Assembly (NCBI GenBank): GCA_016185245.1
Contig: JACPNZ010000018.1
Location: forward strand, 124,001-188,000
Direction: 5' to 3'
Source of the DNA: Hyphomicrobiales bacterium
GTDB taxonomy: Bacteria; Pseudomonadota; Alphaproteobacteria; Rhizobiales; Aestuariivirgaceae
DNA length: 64,000 bases
Below, in pieces: positions 35,986 to 45,682 of the stretch (the first letter of the stretch is position 1; each line of letters begins with the position of its first letter). A model generated the notes under the pieces. The model had not been told where the DNA came from, made no database searches, and worked only from the letters and a program-made list of their open reading frames with translations. Position numbers and translations under genes: made by a program.

Positions 35986-37227
35986 ATGCTTGGTGCCATC
36001 TTCCGGTTCGCGATAGCAGGATTTGTTTCCGCAGCGGGTCTGGCTCAGGCCGCAGAAACGTATCAAGAAGCATCGCCACAGATAGTCGTTCCGGTTACCG
36101 ATATCCCGGCTCCGGCGTTAGCAATCACCGGCAAGCCTGAAGTAGTCATGACGTTTTCGGCGTCCACGGGCTGTTCTGGCAAGGATGGCGCTGATACTCC
36201 CGACGCAAATCCGTTCGCTTTCCGCCGTGAAGACGGAAAGGTGGTGTTGTTTGCGTCAAATTCGCGAAACTTTGTGTCCGTGGGTGAGGGACTGGACAAT
36301 GTCAGCCGCATCCCGTGTACAAAGTCCTTCATAACACCTCAGACCAGTTCCGATCCATCCGACTACCGTGGCCGGATGTGGTTGATGGCGGTGATCCAGG
36401 CACCGGATGGCACGATGCTTGGTTTCATACACAATGAGTATCATGGCGAACTTTACTTCCCCAATGATTGCCATGGCCAGCGGCAGGGCGGACTCAATTG
36501 CTGGTATGGCTCCTCGCTGATCGCCACTTCTCGCGATGGCGGCAAAAGCTTCCAACTGCCAACCGATCGGTCTTACGTACTGGCCAGCCCGCCATTCAAG
36601 TTTTCCGTTGGGCAGGGCCGTGTCGGATATGTCTCGCCCATTCCGCTGTCGCAACGGCAAGGTGATGCCACTCCCAACATGTACGTCTTCATCGTCGCCA
36701 CGAAGGGAAAACCGGGTACGCCACGCACCACAACCACTGGCAAGACAGGCACCTGCATCATGCGCGGGCCAGACGCCGACCCCTCGCATTGGCGAATGTG
36801 GAGCGGAAGTGACTTCGATATCACGGTGGCCCGCCCCTACGCTGATCCGACAAATCGGCCCAGTGAGCATGTCTGTACACCGGTGTTGCCCTTCATTTTG
36901 GGCGCGGTAAAATATGTACCGATGCTCAAGCAGTATGTCGCAGTCGGTACCGATTCGACGTCGGTCCTCTATTCATATTCGCGCGACCTCGTACATTGGA
37001 CTCTGCCACAGGTGCTGGTGACATACTCAAACATCAACTCCAAGGGAGCTGGCGCGTCGGCGCGTACCGCCTATTATTCTCTGCTCGATCCTACCAGCAC
37101 AACGCGAAGTTTCGAGACACTTGAGCAAACGCCGTACCTATACTACGTCGAATTCATAAAGCCCGGCGACGTGCCCGGTCCCGAGAATGCTCGACGCCTG
37201 ATGCGCGTGCGAATCGGGTTTCGATAA
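35986..37227 (+). CDS. Secreted protein with propeller-like repeats, unknown function
   Basis: A 413-residue exported protein. The ATG at 35986 has GGGAG eight bases upstream and gives a signal peptide (LGAIFRFAIAGFVSAAGLAQ, cleavage near AQAAE). The body has an Asp-box-like motif (SRDGGKSF) and a blade-like end (YSYSRDLVHWTLPQVLVTYS), as in sialidase- or glycosidase-type beta-propellers; several cysteines may form disulphides. I could not match it to a specific enzyme family. An earlier in-frame ATG at 35971 lacks a ribosome site. A role in binding or cutting glycans is only an inference from fold signs. Confidence 0.7.
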   Translation: MLGAIFRFAIAGFVSAAGLAQAAETYQEASPQIVVPVTDIPAPALAITGKPEVVMTFSASTGCSGKDGADTPDANPFAFRREDGKVVLFASNSRNFVSVGEGLDNVSRIPCTKSFITPQTSSDPSDYRGRMWLMAVIQAPDGTMLGFIHNEYHGELYFPNDCHGQRQGGLNCWYGSSLIATSRDGGKSFQLPTDRSYVLASPPFKFSVGQGRVGYVSPIPLSQRQGDATPNMYVFIVATKGKPGTPRTTTTGKTGTCIMRGPDADPSHWRMWSGSDFDITVARPYADPTNRPSEHVCTPVLPFILGAVKYVPMLKQYVAVGTDSTSVLYSYSRDLVHWTLPQVLVTYSNINSKGAGASARTAYYSLLDPTSTTRSFETLEQTPYLYYVEFIKPGDVPGPENARRLMRVRIGFR

Positions 37228-37246
37228 TGCCCGTGCGATGATCCGG

Positions 37247-38281
37247 TCAGTTCCTCTGAGCCTTGCGAGCCGTCTGTGCGATACCTAGCAAAGTTCGATG
37301 AGCTAGACCCATTGCGAGACCAGGCTCTAAGCGGGCGCGCTCGATTGCCGTCGCCAGAGTCGATGCGGCCAAAAGTAGCCCATCGGTCCGCCACGCTCTG
37401 ATCTGGCTGAGTAGGGCCGGTTGCCGCTTGAAGAATATCGGTGGGCGAGCCGAACGGATGGCCTGCTCGACTTTCATTCCCCGCTCTGCGGTCAGCTGCA
37501 AGTCAATAAGTCGCTGAGCATGTGATTGAATTGCGGAGAGAATTCTCCCGGCATCTGTTCCCGCCGAGATTGCCTGGAAGAAACTTCGATCTGCCTCCTC
37601 CACTTGTCCGCCGAAAACGACATCGAGGAGTTCATCGAGCTCCGCTTCCATCGAATCCCCGCAAACAGCCTCTACGTCGGCGCGTTCGACCGTTGCCTGA
37701 GTATGGCAATAAGCGGCGAGCTTTTCGGCCTCGCGCCGCAATAGGGTCAGATTCTTGCCGACAAGCTCAACCAGGCGCATTGCGGCAGCATCGGCAATTT
37801 TGAGACCTAGCGAACGAAAGTTGTCTTGTAGCGCCTCCATCGCATCGCCTTCGCTGGCTTCATAAAGTGGAACGATCGCTGCGTAGCTACTGGCCTCGAA
37901 TCGGGTTCTGAGTGCCGAGGTTTTTGCCAGATTGCCCGCTTCGGCAACGATCAGATTGCCGACGGTGCTACCGTCGAGCACCGGCTCGACCGCGCGCAGG
38001 AAATTCTGTTCCGCACCCCGCACCCAGACGACGCGGTTCCCGCCAAGCAGCGACAGGGATTGAACTTCATCAATAAGGCGGCCGGGATCGCCGGCCAGCG
38101 ATTGCTCGTCGAGATAGGCGATCGCCAATGGATCGTTGTCGCCGTCAACAATCTTCGCCACCAACCGCCTTGCGAGATCGTGAATCGCAGAAGGATCGGA
38201 GCCATAGAGAAGAACTGCCCCGACCCCCGGATTGCGCCGGCCCACAAGAGCTTCGAGTCCATTGACCTTCATGATTGGCAT
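37247..38281 (-). CDS. holA: DNA polymerase III delta subunit
   Basis: A 344-residue clamp-loader subunit that opens the beta clamp. It starts MPIMKVNGLEALVGRRNP, has VLLYGSDPSAIHDLARRLV, LSLLGGNRVVWVRGAE and the AAA+-like body RLVELVGKNLTLLRREAEKLA, and ends with a helical collar. I chose the ATG at 38281, seven bases after the lptE stop; the ATG at 38272 is possible. It forms the operon leuS-lptE-holA, a common alphaproteobacterial arrangement. Confidence 0.93.
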   Translation of the reverse strand: MPIMKVNGLEALVGRRNPGVGAVLLYGSDPSAIHDLARRLVAKIVDGDNDPLAIAYLDEQSLAGDPGRLIDEVQSLSLLGGNRVVWVRGAEQNFLRAVEPVLDGSTVGNLIVAEAGNLAKTSALRTRFEASSYAAIVPLYEASEGDAMEALQDNFRSLGLKIADAAAMRLVELVGKNLTLLRREAEKLAAYCHTQATVERADVEAVCGDSMEAELDELLDVVFGGQVEEADRSFFQAISAGTDAGRILSAIQSHAQRLIDLQLTAERGMKVEQAIRSARPPIFFKRQPALLSQIRAWRTDGLLLAASTLATAIERARLEPGLAMGLAHRTLLGIAQTARKAQRN

Positions 38282-38288
38282 GGCGGCC

Positions 38289-38822
38289 TCAATGAGAGGC
38301 AAAATAGGCGGCAAGCCGTGTCCGGATGTCGACGCTCAGTTCGTGAGCAGCCCGTTCGGTGGCGCTCAGCTGCGCCTGATAATTCGCGAGCGGGCCACGC
38401 ACCATAAGATGGCCGGTGGTGTCGGCAGCCGACACCCGATCATAGGAAACCTGGGAAAAGCTCTTGCCGCTATAGATGACCTTGCCGTTTTCCTGCAGTT
38501 CGAAGGCCACGGTGATGTTCACCGACTCTCTGCTGGAGTTGGGCTGTTTGGTGTCGATAATGTCAGAGTTCTTGCTCTGCGGTGTTATCACTAGACGATA
38601 TTTGTCCTCGCCGGCGGTTCCGGCTGGCCGCATGCCCGACAGGAGATCGTTACGGATGATCTGCCCAAGGCGAGTATCTGCCTCCGCGATGGAAATGCTG
38701 GCCAGTGCCTGGACCACGCCGCTGCTCTCATTCGCCGTGCCATAGAGTGGACGATAACCGCAGCCTCCCAAATACAGAAGGCACAGCAGAACGAGTCCCA
38801 GGCGTGTGGCGCGCATCTTCAC
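38289..38822 (-). CDS. lptE: LPS-assembly lipoprotein LptE
   Basis: A 177-residue outer-membrane lipoprotein. The signal peptide ends in the lipobox LGGC ([19 protein letters not shown]). It plugs the LptD barrel that inserts lipopolysaccharide. The mature part is the small alpha/beta domain with [20 protein letters not shown] and YRLVITPQ. Its ATG overlaps the leuS stop by four bases. Confidence 0.93.
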   Translation of the reverse strand: MKMRATRLGLVLLCLLYLGGCGYRPLYGTANESSGVVQALASISIAEADTRLGQIIRNDLLSGMRPAGTAGEDKYRLVITPQSKNSDIIDTKQPNSSRESVNITVAFELQENGKVIYSGKSFSQVSYDRVSAADTTGHLMVRGPLANYQAQLSATERAAHELSVDIRTRLAAYFASH

Positions 38823-41413
38823 CCGACTATATTGGCTATCCTGTCGGGCACCACAATCACTTTCTTGACGGGGCGCCCGTCTAGGGCCCGCCTCACCGTG
38901 TCAAGATTTACGACGATGGCCTCGAGTTCACTGCGATCAAGGCCCTTGGGCACTTTCACCTCGTCGCGGCGCTTGCCATTGACTTGGACGGCGACCGTGA
39001 CCTCGTCCTCGGCGATCAGTTCCGGGTCGGGCTTTGGCCAGGGCGTCTGCACCACGGCGTGGTCGTAACCAAGCACTTTCCAGCACTCTTCGGCCAGGTG
39101 GGGCATCATCGGGGCAAACATCAGCACCAGGGTCTCGGCTGCCTCGCGTATTGCTGCCTTGAGACTCGGAGAAGCATTCGTTTCCTGCAGGGCGCTGCCC
39201 AGGCTGTTGGCCACTTCGTAGATGCGGGCAATCGACCGATTGAAACGGAGGCTGGACAAGTCGCCGGTCACGGCCTGCAGAGCCCGGTGAACGACACGCC
39301 GCAGCTTGATGTTGTCGGCCGCCGTGGCTACCCGGTTTCCCGGCGATGCCATTTCTGCGGCGTCGGCCACCAGCCGCCACAGGCGTTGGGTGAAACGCCA
39401 CGCCCCTTCGACTCCCGCTTCGGTCCATTCGATGTCGCGCTCGGGCGGGGTGTCGGAAAGCATGAACCAGCGGGCGGTGTCGGCGCCATAGCGCTCGATA
39501 ATGGCTTCCGGATCGATGACGTTGCGCTTCGACTTCGACATCTTCTCGATGCCGCCGACTATCAGGGTTTCGCCGGTCTTGGCATGAACCCAATCGCCGT
39601 CCTTGGCCACGGCGTCGGCCGGGAAAACCCACTCTCCGGATGTCATCCGAAAAGTCTCGTGGACCACCATGCCCTGGGTGAACAGGCTGCCGAAGGGCTC
39701 TTCCATATCGAGGTAGCCGGTCTTCTTCATGGCCCGGGCAAAGAAGCGCGAATACAGCAGATGCAATATGGCGTGCTCGACCCCGCCAATGTACTGGTCG
39801 ACCGGCATCCAATAGCGCGCTGCCGCCGGGTCCACCGGTTCGGCTGCCTTCGGCGAGCAAAACCGGGCGTAGTACCAGGAAGAATCAATGAAGGTATCGA
39901 AGGTATCGGTCTCTCGCCGGGCAGGCTTGTTGCAATTGGGACAATTGACATGCTTCCAGCTCGGGTGGTGATCGAGCGGGTTGCCGGGCCTGTCGAAAGT
40001 TACGTCGTCCGGCAATACAACCGGAAGGTCTTCCTTAGGTACGGGCAGGATACCGCAGCTGGCGCAGTGAACAACGGGAATGGGACAGCCCCAGTAGCGC
40101 TGGCGGGAAACACCCCAGTCGCGCAGCCGGAAATTGACCTTGCGCTCGCCGATGCCCATTTTCTCCATGCGCCGAGCTATTTCGACCTTGGCTTCCGGTA
40201 CGCCAAAACCATTCAGAAAATCCGAATTTATGAGCACAGTTTGATCGTTTTCCTTCTCGAGAAAAGCTTCAGCGCTGATAGCGAATTTGGCCGCATCGGT
40301 TCCCTTGGGCGCCACTACCGGTATGACCGGCAGGCCATATTTTCGGGCGAATTCGAGATCGCGCTGGTCATGGGCCGGGCAGCCGAAGATAGCGCCTTCG
40401 CCATAGCCCATGAGCACGAAATTCGCCGCATAGACGGGGAGTTTCACACCCTCGCGGAAGGGATGGCGCGCATACAACCCCAGGAGATAGCCCTTCTTCT
40501 CGGCACGCTCGATCGACTCCTCGCTGGTGCCAAGGGCAGCAACCTCGCGGCGGAAGGCCGCGAGACCTGCATCGCCTTCTTCTAGCCGTCTTGCCAGATC
40601 GTGATCGGCCGAGATGGCGCAGAAGCTCGCCCCAAAGATGGTGTCGTGGCGTGTCGTGTAGACAGTCAGCCGCTCGTCGAGAAGATGGCCGGAAGGATCC
40701 TCGAGCGCAAAGGAGAAGCGCATTCCTTCAGAGCGCCCGATCCAGTTTCGTTGCATCAGCCGCACCTTTTCCGGCCAGCGTTCGAGGCGGTCGAGGGCTG
40801 TAAGAAGTTCCTCCGAATAGGCGGTGATCTTTAGGAACCATTGGGCGAGGTCACGCTTCTCGACCGGCGCGCCCGAGCGCCAGCCACGGCCATCGATCAC
40901 CTGCTCATTGGCCAGCACCGTCTGATCGACGGGATCCCAGTTGACCGTTGAGACCTTCCTCTCGACCAGTCCTGCCGCCATGAAGTCCAAGAACATTTGC
41001 TGCTCATGGCGATAGTAGGAAGGATCGCAGGTGGCGATCTCGCGGCTCCAGTCGAGAGCCAGGCCCATGGATTGCAGCTGGCCGCGCATGGTCGCGATGT
41101 TGTCATAGGTCCAGCCCTTTGGATGGACGCCCCGCTCGATAGCGGCATTCTCCGCCGGCATGCCGAAGGCATCCCAGCCCATGGGGTGCAGCACGTTGTA
41201 ACCGCAGGCCCGCCGGAATCTGGCGATTACGTCTCCCATTGTGTAGTTGCGCACGTGTCCCATGTGTATGCGCCCGGAAGGGTACGGGAACATTTCCAGA
41301 ACATAGTACTTGGGCCGCGATTCATCCTCGCGGGACTCGAAGCAGCGGTTTTCGCTCCAGAAGCGCTGCCAGCGCGGCTCGACGTCTCGGTGATTGTAGC
41401 GTTCGGTCGGCAA
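38819..41413 (-). CDS. leuS: Leucyl-tRNA synthetase
   Basis: An 864-residue class I synthetase that charges tRNA-Leu. The HIGH motif is HMGH in [20 protein letters not shown] and the KMSKS loop is [10 protein letters not shown]. An editing domain is inserted ([20 protein letters not shown]). The zinc-ribbon CASCG-like region is intact ([15 protein letters not shown] with [10 protein letters not shown]). The length is normal. It is divergent from the YggS-family gene with 94 bases between starts. It heads the leuS-lptE-holA operon. Confidence 0.97.
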   Translation of the reverse strand: MPTERYNHRDVEPRWQRFWSENRCFESREDESRPKYYVLEMFPYPSGRIHMGHVRNYTMGDVIARFRRACGYNVLHPMGWDAFGMPAENAAIERGVHPKGWTYDNIATMRGQLQSMGLALDWSREIATCDPSYYRHEQQMFLDFMAAGLVERKVSTVNWDPVDQTVLANEQVIDGRGWRSGAPVEKRDLAQWFLKITAYSEELLTALDRLERWPEKVRLMQRNWIGRSEGMRFSFALEDPSGHLLDERLTVYTTRHDTIFGASFCAISADHDLARRLEEGDAGLAAFRREVAALGTSEESIERAEKKGYLLGLYARHPFREGVKLPVYAANFVLMGYGEGAIFGCPAHDQRDLEFARKYGLPVIPVVAPKGTDAAKFAISAEAFLEKENDQTVLINSDFLNGFGVPEAKVEIARRMEKMGIGERKVNFRLRDWGVSRQRYWGCPIPVVHCASCGILPVPKEDLPVVLPDDVTFDRPGNPLDHHPSWKHVNCPNCNKPARRETDTFDTFIDSSWYYARFCSPKAAEPVDPAAARYWMPVDQYIGGVEHAILHLLYSRFFARAMKKTGYLDMEEPFGSLFTQGMVVHETFRMTSGEWVFPADAVAKDGDWVHAKTGETLIVGGIEKMSKSKRNVIDPEAIIERYGADTARWFMLSDTPPERDIEWTEAGVEGAWRFTQRLWRLVADAAEMASPGNRVATAADNIKLRRVVHRALQAVTGDLSSLRFNRSIARIYEVANSLGSALQETNASPSLKAAIREAAETLVLMFAPMMPHLAEECWKVLGYDHAVVQTPWPKPDPELIAEDEVTVAVQVNGKRRDEVKVPKGLDRSELEAIVVNLDTVRRALDGRPVKKVIVVPDRIANIVG

Positions 41414-41507
41414 GCAAGAGCCTCACTGAATGGCAGGAAACAGGTCAACGAGCCACTACCAGTCCTTGAAAAGCCCCGCAAGCACAGCCATAAGCGCAAG
41501 GACTCAA

Positions 41508-42191
41508 ATGGTACACGAAGGCCTCGATAGCGCCCGGCAAGGCATCCGTTTGGCAGCACTTGCCGCCGGCCGCGACCCAGGGTCGGTCACCCTTATCGCG
41601 GTTAGCAAGACTTTCGGCCCCGCCGAAATCAGACCGGTGATTGCCGGTGGACAACGAATCTTCGGCGAAAACCGGGTGCAGGAGGCGAAAGCCAAGTGGC
41701 CCGAACTAAGGCTTGCCACGCCTGACCTTGAGCTCCACCTGATCGGGCCCCTGCAAAGCAACAAGGTGGCGGAGGCGGTGTCTCTCTTCGATGTCATTCA
41801 TACCGTCGATCGCCCGAAGATTGCGGGAGCCATTGCCACGGAAATGCGCCGACAAGACCGCCGTATCGACGTGTTCGTGCAGGTCAACACCGGCGGGGAG
41901 CCGCAAAAAGCAGGGGTCGATCCGGCTGGAGCAGATTTCTTCCTGCGGCAGTGCCGCGAGGAGTTCGGTCTCCCCATTGTCGGACTGATGTGCATTCCGC
42001 CGTTCGACCAGGATCCGCTTCCCCATTTCGGCCAGTTGCGGGAGATAGCGCAACGTAATGGGCTAACCAAGCTCAGCATGGGTATGAGCGGCGACTACGC
42101 CACGGCGATCAGCTGCGGCGCTACCCATGTTCGTATCGGCTCAGCCATTTTCGGCCACCGCCCGGTGGGGGGCCGGCCGGGGCCCAGATGA
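41508..42191 (+). CDS. YggS-family pyridoxal phosphate homeostasis protein
   Basis: A 227-residue PLP-binding protein (PLPBP) that buffers vitamin B6 and affects amino-acid balance. The PLP lysine is in VTLIAVSKTFGPAEIRPVI; IFGENRVQEAKAKWPELR, LHLIGPLQSNKVAEAVSLFD, NTGGEPQKAGVDP and KLSMGMSGDYATAISCGATH complete the family. I chose the ATG at 41508 with AAGGA five bases upstream; a reading from 41430 adds 26 residues. Its last 71 bases overlap the end of the L,D-transpeptidase gene on the other strand. Confidence 0.92.
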   Translation: MVHEGLDSARQGIRLAALAAGRDPGSVTLIAVSKTFGPAEIRPVIAGGQRIFGENRVQEAKAKWPELRLATPDLELHLIGPLQSNKVAEAVSLFDVIHTVDRPKIAGAIATEMRRQDRRIDVFVQVNTGGEPQKAGVDPAGADFFLRQCREEFGLPIVGLMCIPPFDQDPLPHFGQLREIAQRNGLTKLSMGMSGDYATAISCGATHVRIGSAIFGHRPVGGRPGPR

Positions 42192-42738
42192 CCAACCGCG
42201 TATGTGGCCCACAGAGGGCCAGAAGCCTCGGCAGGTATCTCCGCGGGATTGCCACGCATCCGGCAGTGGGTTCCAGATTGTCTCGCGCCAAGTGTAGAAA
42301 CACAGCGCTTCCGCGGCCCTGAATTCGCCGTCTGTGGTTGTAGTCGATCACCAGCACCATGTCGTAGAGATCGTCACCCCGGTCCATTGCCTCATGGCTG
42401 GCGGGGTAGGGCCGCTGCACCAGCCGGTTGTAATTGCGGTCCCCGGGCCGGTCACACCATCCGCTCCCCACCTTGATTGGATGGGCCGGCAGGCCAGAAC
42501 GGGGCCGCAATGCTCGGTCAGGCCGATAAAGCAAAGACTCGACGGTAAAATGCCCGACAGGCGTGGTGCCGTCACCCTCAGTCTTGCGATGGCTGAGGCC
42601 CGATCGGCCCAGTGCACAGGGTACCCTGATCCAGCCCGCGATCAACGTTCCGACCGTCGCTCTCGCGCTGATCGCATGAACGTGAAGGCACTTGATGTTT
42701 TTTCTCACGGCGAGTTGTGTTGCGCTTCCGCTTTGCAA
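42121..42738 (-). CDS. L,D-transpeptidase (YkuD-domain) family protein
   Basis: A 205-residue protein with the YkuD catalytic pattern: the histidine in FLHLARD and TAGCVAIPR with the catalytic cysteine. The core covers residues about 45-180 and includes CALGRSGLSHRKTEGDGTTPV. These enzymes cross-link peptidoglycan or attach proteins to it. The start is not certain: residues 1-24 have no clear signal peptide, so export is not shown. The C-terminal tail (PPPGGGRKWLSRYEHG) extends into the end of the YggS gene on the other strand. Confidence 0.85.
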   Translation of the reverse strand: MQSGSATQLAVRKNIKCLHVHAISARATVGTLIAGWIRVPCALGRSGLSHRKTEGDGTTPVGHFTVESLLYRPDRALRPRSGLPAHPIKVGSGWCDRPGDRNYNRLVQRPYPASHEAMDRGDDLYDMVLVIDYNHRRRIQGRGSAVFLHLARDNLEPTAGCVAIPRRYLPRLLALCGPHTRLVIWAPAGPPPGGGRKWLSRYEHG

Positions 42739-42801
42739 GCGACAAAGGTCGCATTAACATAGGCAAAAACTGGCAATTGTCATTATTCGCGAGCCTCGGC
42801 C

Positions 42802-43488
42802 ATGAGCACGACAAAGAAAATTCTTATCGTAGACGATGACGATGCACTGCGAGACACCCTACGGGAGCAGTTTTCCCTCCATGACGAGTTCTCCGTCGCA
42901 GATGTTGCAAACGCTACGGCCGGCGTGAAAGCGGTCAAAGCGGACCATGCCGATCTCGTTTTGCTCGACGTCAATCTGCCGGACATGGACGGTCGCGAAG
43001 CCTGCAAGATCATGCGGCGAAACGGTTACAAAGGTCCTATCTTGATGCTCACTGCGCAGGGTTCGGATTCGGATACCATCCTTGGCCTCGACTCAGGTGC
43101 CAACGACTATGTCACCAAGCCATTCCGCTTTGGCGTACTCCTTGCTCGCGTCCGAGCCCATTTGCGCCAGCACGAGCAGAGCGAGGATGCCATCTTCAGG
43201 GTCGGGCCCTACACTTTCAAGCCCGGTGCCAAATTACTGATTCGCGACGATAATAAGAAGATACGGCTCACCGAAAAGGAAACCGCCATCATAAAATTCC
43301 TATTCCGGGCGGGCGAACAAGTGGTGGGCCGCGATGTCCTACTGCACGATGTGTGGGGCTACAATGCAGGTGTTACCACCCACACGCTCGAGACACATAT
43401 CTATCGACTGCGCCAGAAAATTGAGCGCGATCCCTCGCACGCGGAAATTCTGGTGACCGAAGGTGGTGGCTACAAGCTCGTCCCTTGA
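42802..43488 (+). CDS. cenR: CenR-like OmpR-family response regulator
   Basis: A 228-residue regulator: receiver domain (acidic pocket D11-D14, phosphoacceptor D56 in LVLLDVNLPDMDG, KPF lysine near residue 107) and a winged-helix DNA-binding domain that ends VTEGGGYKLVP. The text matches the alphaproteobacterial CenR group (SGANDYVTKPFRFGVLLARV, VWGYNAGVTTHTLETHIYRL). In Caulobacter CenR is essential and, with CenK, keeps the cell envelope. No sensor kinase is adjacent. It diverges from the L,D-transpeptidase gene, so a shared control region of 63 bases may link them. Confidence 0.75.
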   Translation: MSTTKKILIVDDDDALRDTLREQFSLHDEFSVADVANATAGVKAVKADHADLVLLDVNLPDMDGREACKIMRRNGYKGPILMLTAQGSDSDTILGLDSGANDYVTKPFRFGVLLARVRAHLRQHEQSEDAIFRVGPYTFKPGAKLLIRDDNKKIRLTEKETAIIKFLFRAGEQVVGRDVLLHDVWGYNAGVTTHTLETHIYRLRQKIERDPSHAEILVTEGGGYKLVP

Positions 43489-43597
43489 TCTTCGCAGGCA
43501 ATCGGACTCTTATGCGATCCGGGACGGCTTGGGTGGAATCAGGCCGGGACAAGGGGCCAGATTTGCTGTTGCCAGGCAGTACGACGGGCACGCCGGC

Positions 43598-44068
43598 ATG
43601 AGCGCGCGGGCAGATGCCGAAACGCTCGGGAAGATACCGATCTTCGCGCAATGCGATCCCGTGCATCTGCAGCTTCTTGCATTCTCCTCGGAGAGGCGGC
43701 AATTCGAAGCCGGTGCCCATCTCATGGTCGAGGGCCAGGTCGGGGCGGCTGCATATCTGATACTGAGGGGCGAAGCGGACGTGCTTGGTGGAGCAGGATC
43801 GACCCCATCCGGCAAGGCAGGCCCCGGGGTGTTTCTGGGCGAAGTCGCGATGATCGCAGATCTGCCCTATTCACTTACCGTCATCGCCCGGGGGCCGCTG
43901 ACGGCGGCCAGGATCGGTCGTGACCTATTCATGCGCGTCGCAACGGAGTATCCCGAATTCGGTGCCGCAGTCTTCCGCAGCCTTTCCCAGAAACTCGACG
44001 GGACTGTTGCCGATCTATCGGGTGTGCAGGAAGCCTTCAATCGGGCGCGATCGTTCTCAGGCCAGTAG
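43598..44068 (+). CDS. Cyclic-nucleotide-binding-domain protein
   Basis: A 156-residue protein made of one cNMP-binding domain (Crp-like jelly roll): IPIFAQCDPVHLQLLAFSSE, FEAGAHLMVEGQVGAAAYLI, then FLGEVAMIADLPYSLTVIAR with the phosphate-binding-cassette pattern (GE). There is no DNA-binding domain. I chose the ATG at 43598 because the upstream 45 residues overlap cenR's end and are not conserved. It may act in signalling with cenR, from which it is separated by 109 bases. Its end overlaps xthA (other strand) by 12 bases. Confidence 0.8.
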   Translation: MSARADAETLGKIPIFAQCDPVHLQLLAFSSERRQFEAGAHLMVEGQVGAAAYLILRGEADVLGGAGSTPSGKAGPGVFLGEVAMIADLPYSLTVIARGPLTAARIGRDLFMRVATEYPEFGAAVFRSLSQKLDGTVADLSGVQEAFNRARSFSGQ

Positions 44069-44869
44069 ATCGAAGCGGGCGATCACCGGCACGTGGTCGG
44101 AAGGCCGGTCCCAGCCTCTTGCTTCACGCAGGACCTCGATATGGCTGCAGATCGGGGCGATTCGGGCCGTCGACCAGATGTGATCGAGACGGCGGCCGCG
44201 ATTGCTTTCGTTCCAGCCCTTCGCCCGGTAGCTCCACCAGGTGTAGAGTTTCTGATCCAAAGGAACGTGCCGGCGCATCAGGTCGACCCATTTCCCGGCG
44301 CGCTGGACGCGCAGAAGCCCCTCCGTCTCGATGGGCGTGTGGCTCACCACATTCAGAAGATCGCGATGAGACCAAACATCGTGTTCGTAAGGTGCGATGT
44401 TGAGATCGCCGACCACTAAGCCATCGTGACCCCTTGTCACCGCACCCCTGGTGAACCAGGCCTCAAGCTCGTCGAGGAACTGCAGCTTGTGGGCAAACTT
44501 GTCGTTGATCTTGGGATCAGGCTCATCGCCGCCAGCAGGGACATAGAGATTGTGGATGGTGAGCGGCCGGTCGGCGTTCACGGTCGCCGAAATGTGGCGG
44601 CAATCGTCCCTGCCGCAAAATAATCTGATGTCGGTCCGTACGAATGGCAACCGGGAAACGATGGCGACTCCATGATAGCTCTTCTGACCGGACTCGGCGA
44701 TATGCATGTAGCCAATGTCGTTGAGGGCTGCCGAGGGAAACTGGCCCTGCGGGCATTTGGTCTCCTGCAGACACAGGATGTCGGGCTGCCACTGCCTGAG
44801 AAACCGGGTGACGAGATCGATGCGCAGGCGCACCGAATTGATGTTCCAGGTAGCGAGTGTCAGGGTCAT
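44057..44869 (-). CDS. xthA: Exodeoxyribonuclease III
   Basis: A 270-residue AP endonuclease / 3' exonuclease of base-excision repair. The start is TLATWNINSVRLRIDLVTRF, the metal and active-site motifs are LCLQETKCPQGQFP, LYVPAGGDEPDPKINDKFAH, VVGDLNIAPYEHDVWSH and the C-terminal SDHVPVIARFDL. The length is normal. No close neighbour shares its direction; lolA follows downstream by 73 bases upstream on the same strand. Confidence 0.95.
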   Translation of the reverse strand: MTLTLATWNINSVRLRIDLVTRFLRQWQPDILCLQETKCPQGQFPSAALNDIGYMHIAESGQKSYHGVAIVSRLPFVRTDIRLFCGRDDCRHISATVNADRPLTIHNLYVPAGGDEPDPKINDKFAHKLQFLDELEAWFTRGAVTRGHDGLVVGDLNIAPYEHDVWSHRDLLNVVSHTPIETEGLLRVQRAGKWVDLMRRHVPLDQKLYTWWSYRAKGWNESNRGRRLDHIWSTARIAPICSHIEVLREARGWDRPSDHVPVIARFDLLA

Positions 44870-44942
44870 GAACGCAGCAGTCGCACGGGCTGGCCGCGCC
44901 TGGCAAGGCCCAACCGGCCGTCACCCGAAGCGAAGGCGCAGG

Positions 44943-45593
44943 CTACTTCGTCCTTTCCTTTTCCTGCCGGACGATTTTCACCACGAAGAGCTTCGGGTCA
45001 GGAGGAATTCCGGTGACGATGTTTTCAAGTGAAACCGTAGTCCGGCGGCCCTTGCCGTCAATCACCACCCACTGCTGCAATTCCTTGCGCTTTTGGTCGA
45101 ATACCAGGATCAGCTGTCCGCCCACGGAACTGCCCTTGTCCTCCAGGGTCACGGAGGTTAGTCCGTCGGTGTCGTCGAAGCCGAGAATGCGCGTGTCGTT
45201 AAGTAGATCGACCTTGTCGGCAAGAACCAGCCGCAGGGGAGTTTCCGAGAGGGGAAACTGGTCACCCTTCTCCTTGTCGCGGTTCTTGATGGTAAGCCAC
45301 GTGCCGTCGGCTACGATCAAAAAAGGATTGGGCGGGGCATATTCGAATCGCATCTTGCCGGGCTTGCTGATGAAGAAAACCCCGCGGCTCATGTTCCCCT
45401 TGGGACTGATTTGTGTGAATTCGCCCTGCAATTCTTTGAAACTGTTTATATAATCTGTTATACTTTGAATTGCGCTCGCCTGTTCTGGGGTGATTTGCAC
45501 GGCGGTCGAGGACACCGCCCCGGATGCCGCAACGAAACTCAACCCAGCAGCAAAAAGGAACGGCCTTAGATGCTTGACGATCATTTGGAGCAT
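44943..45593 (-). CDS. lolA: Outer-membrane lipoprotein carrier protein LolA
   Basis: A 216-residue periplasmic chaperone that carries lipoproteins to the outer membrane. A signal peptide is present (LRPFLFAAGLSFVAASGAVS). The core has YINSFKELQGEFTQISPKGN, GVFFISKPGKMRFEYAPPNP and FLIVADGTWLTIKNRDKEKG, all typical. I chose the ATG at 45593, which has AGGA five bases upstream; a longer reading is possible. ftsK lies upstream on the same strand with an 89-base gap. Confidence 0.92.
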   Translation of the reverse strand: MLQMIVKHLRPFLFAAGLSFVAASGAVSSTAVQITPEQASAIQSITDYINSFKELQGEFTQISPKGNMSRGVFFISKPGKMRFEYAPPNPFLIVADGTWLTIKNRDKEKGDQFPLSETPLRLVLADKVDLLNDTRILGFDDTDGLTSVTLEDKGSSVGGQLILVFDQKRKELQQWVVIDGKGRRTTVSLENIVTGIPPDPKLFVVKIVRQEKERTK

Positions 45594-45682
45594 AGTGGTC
45601 CTTCGAGTTGCGGCTTGCGGTCCCAACGACCTGCACAAGCGTGGCCTTCTCTAATCCCGAAATACAGCCAATTTTGGGGCGC

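Noticed and set aside
38984-40585. A 533-codon open frame antisense to leuS
   Set aside because: It is a shadow of the GC-rich leuS gene; its protein has no recognisable domain, and leuS is certain.
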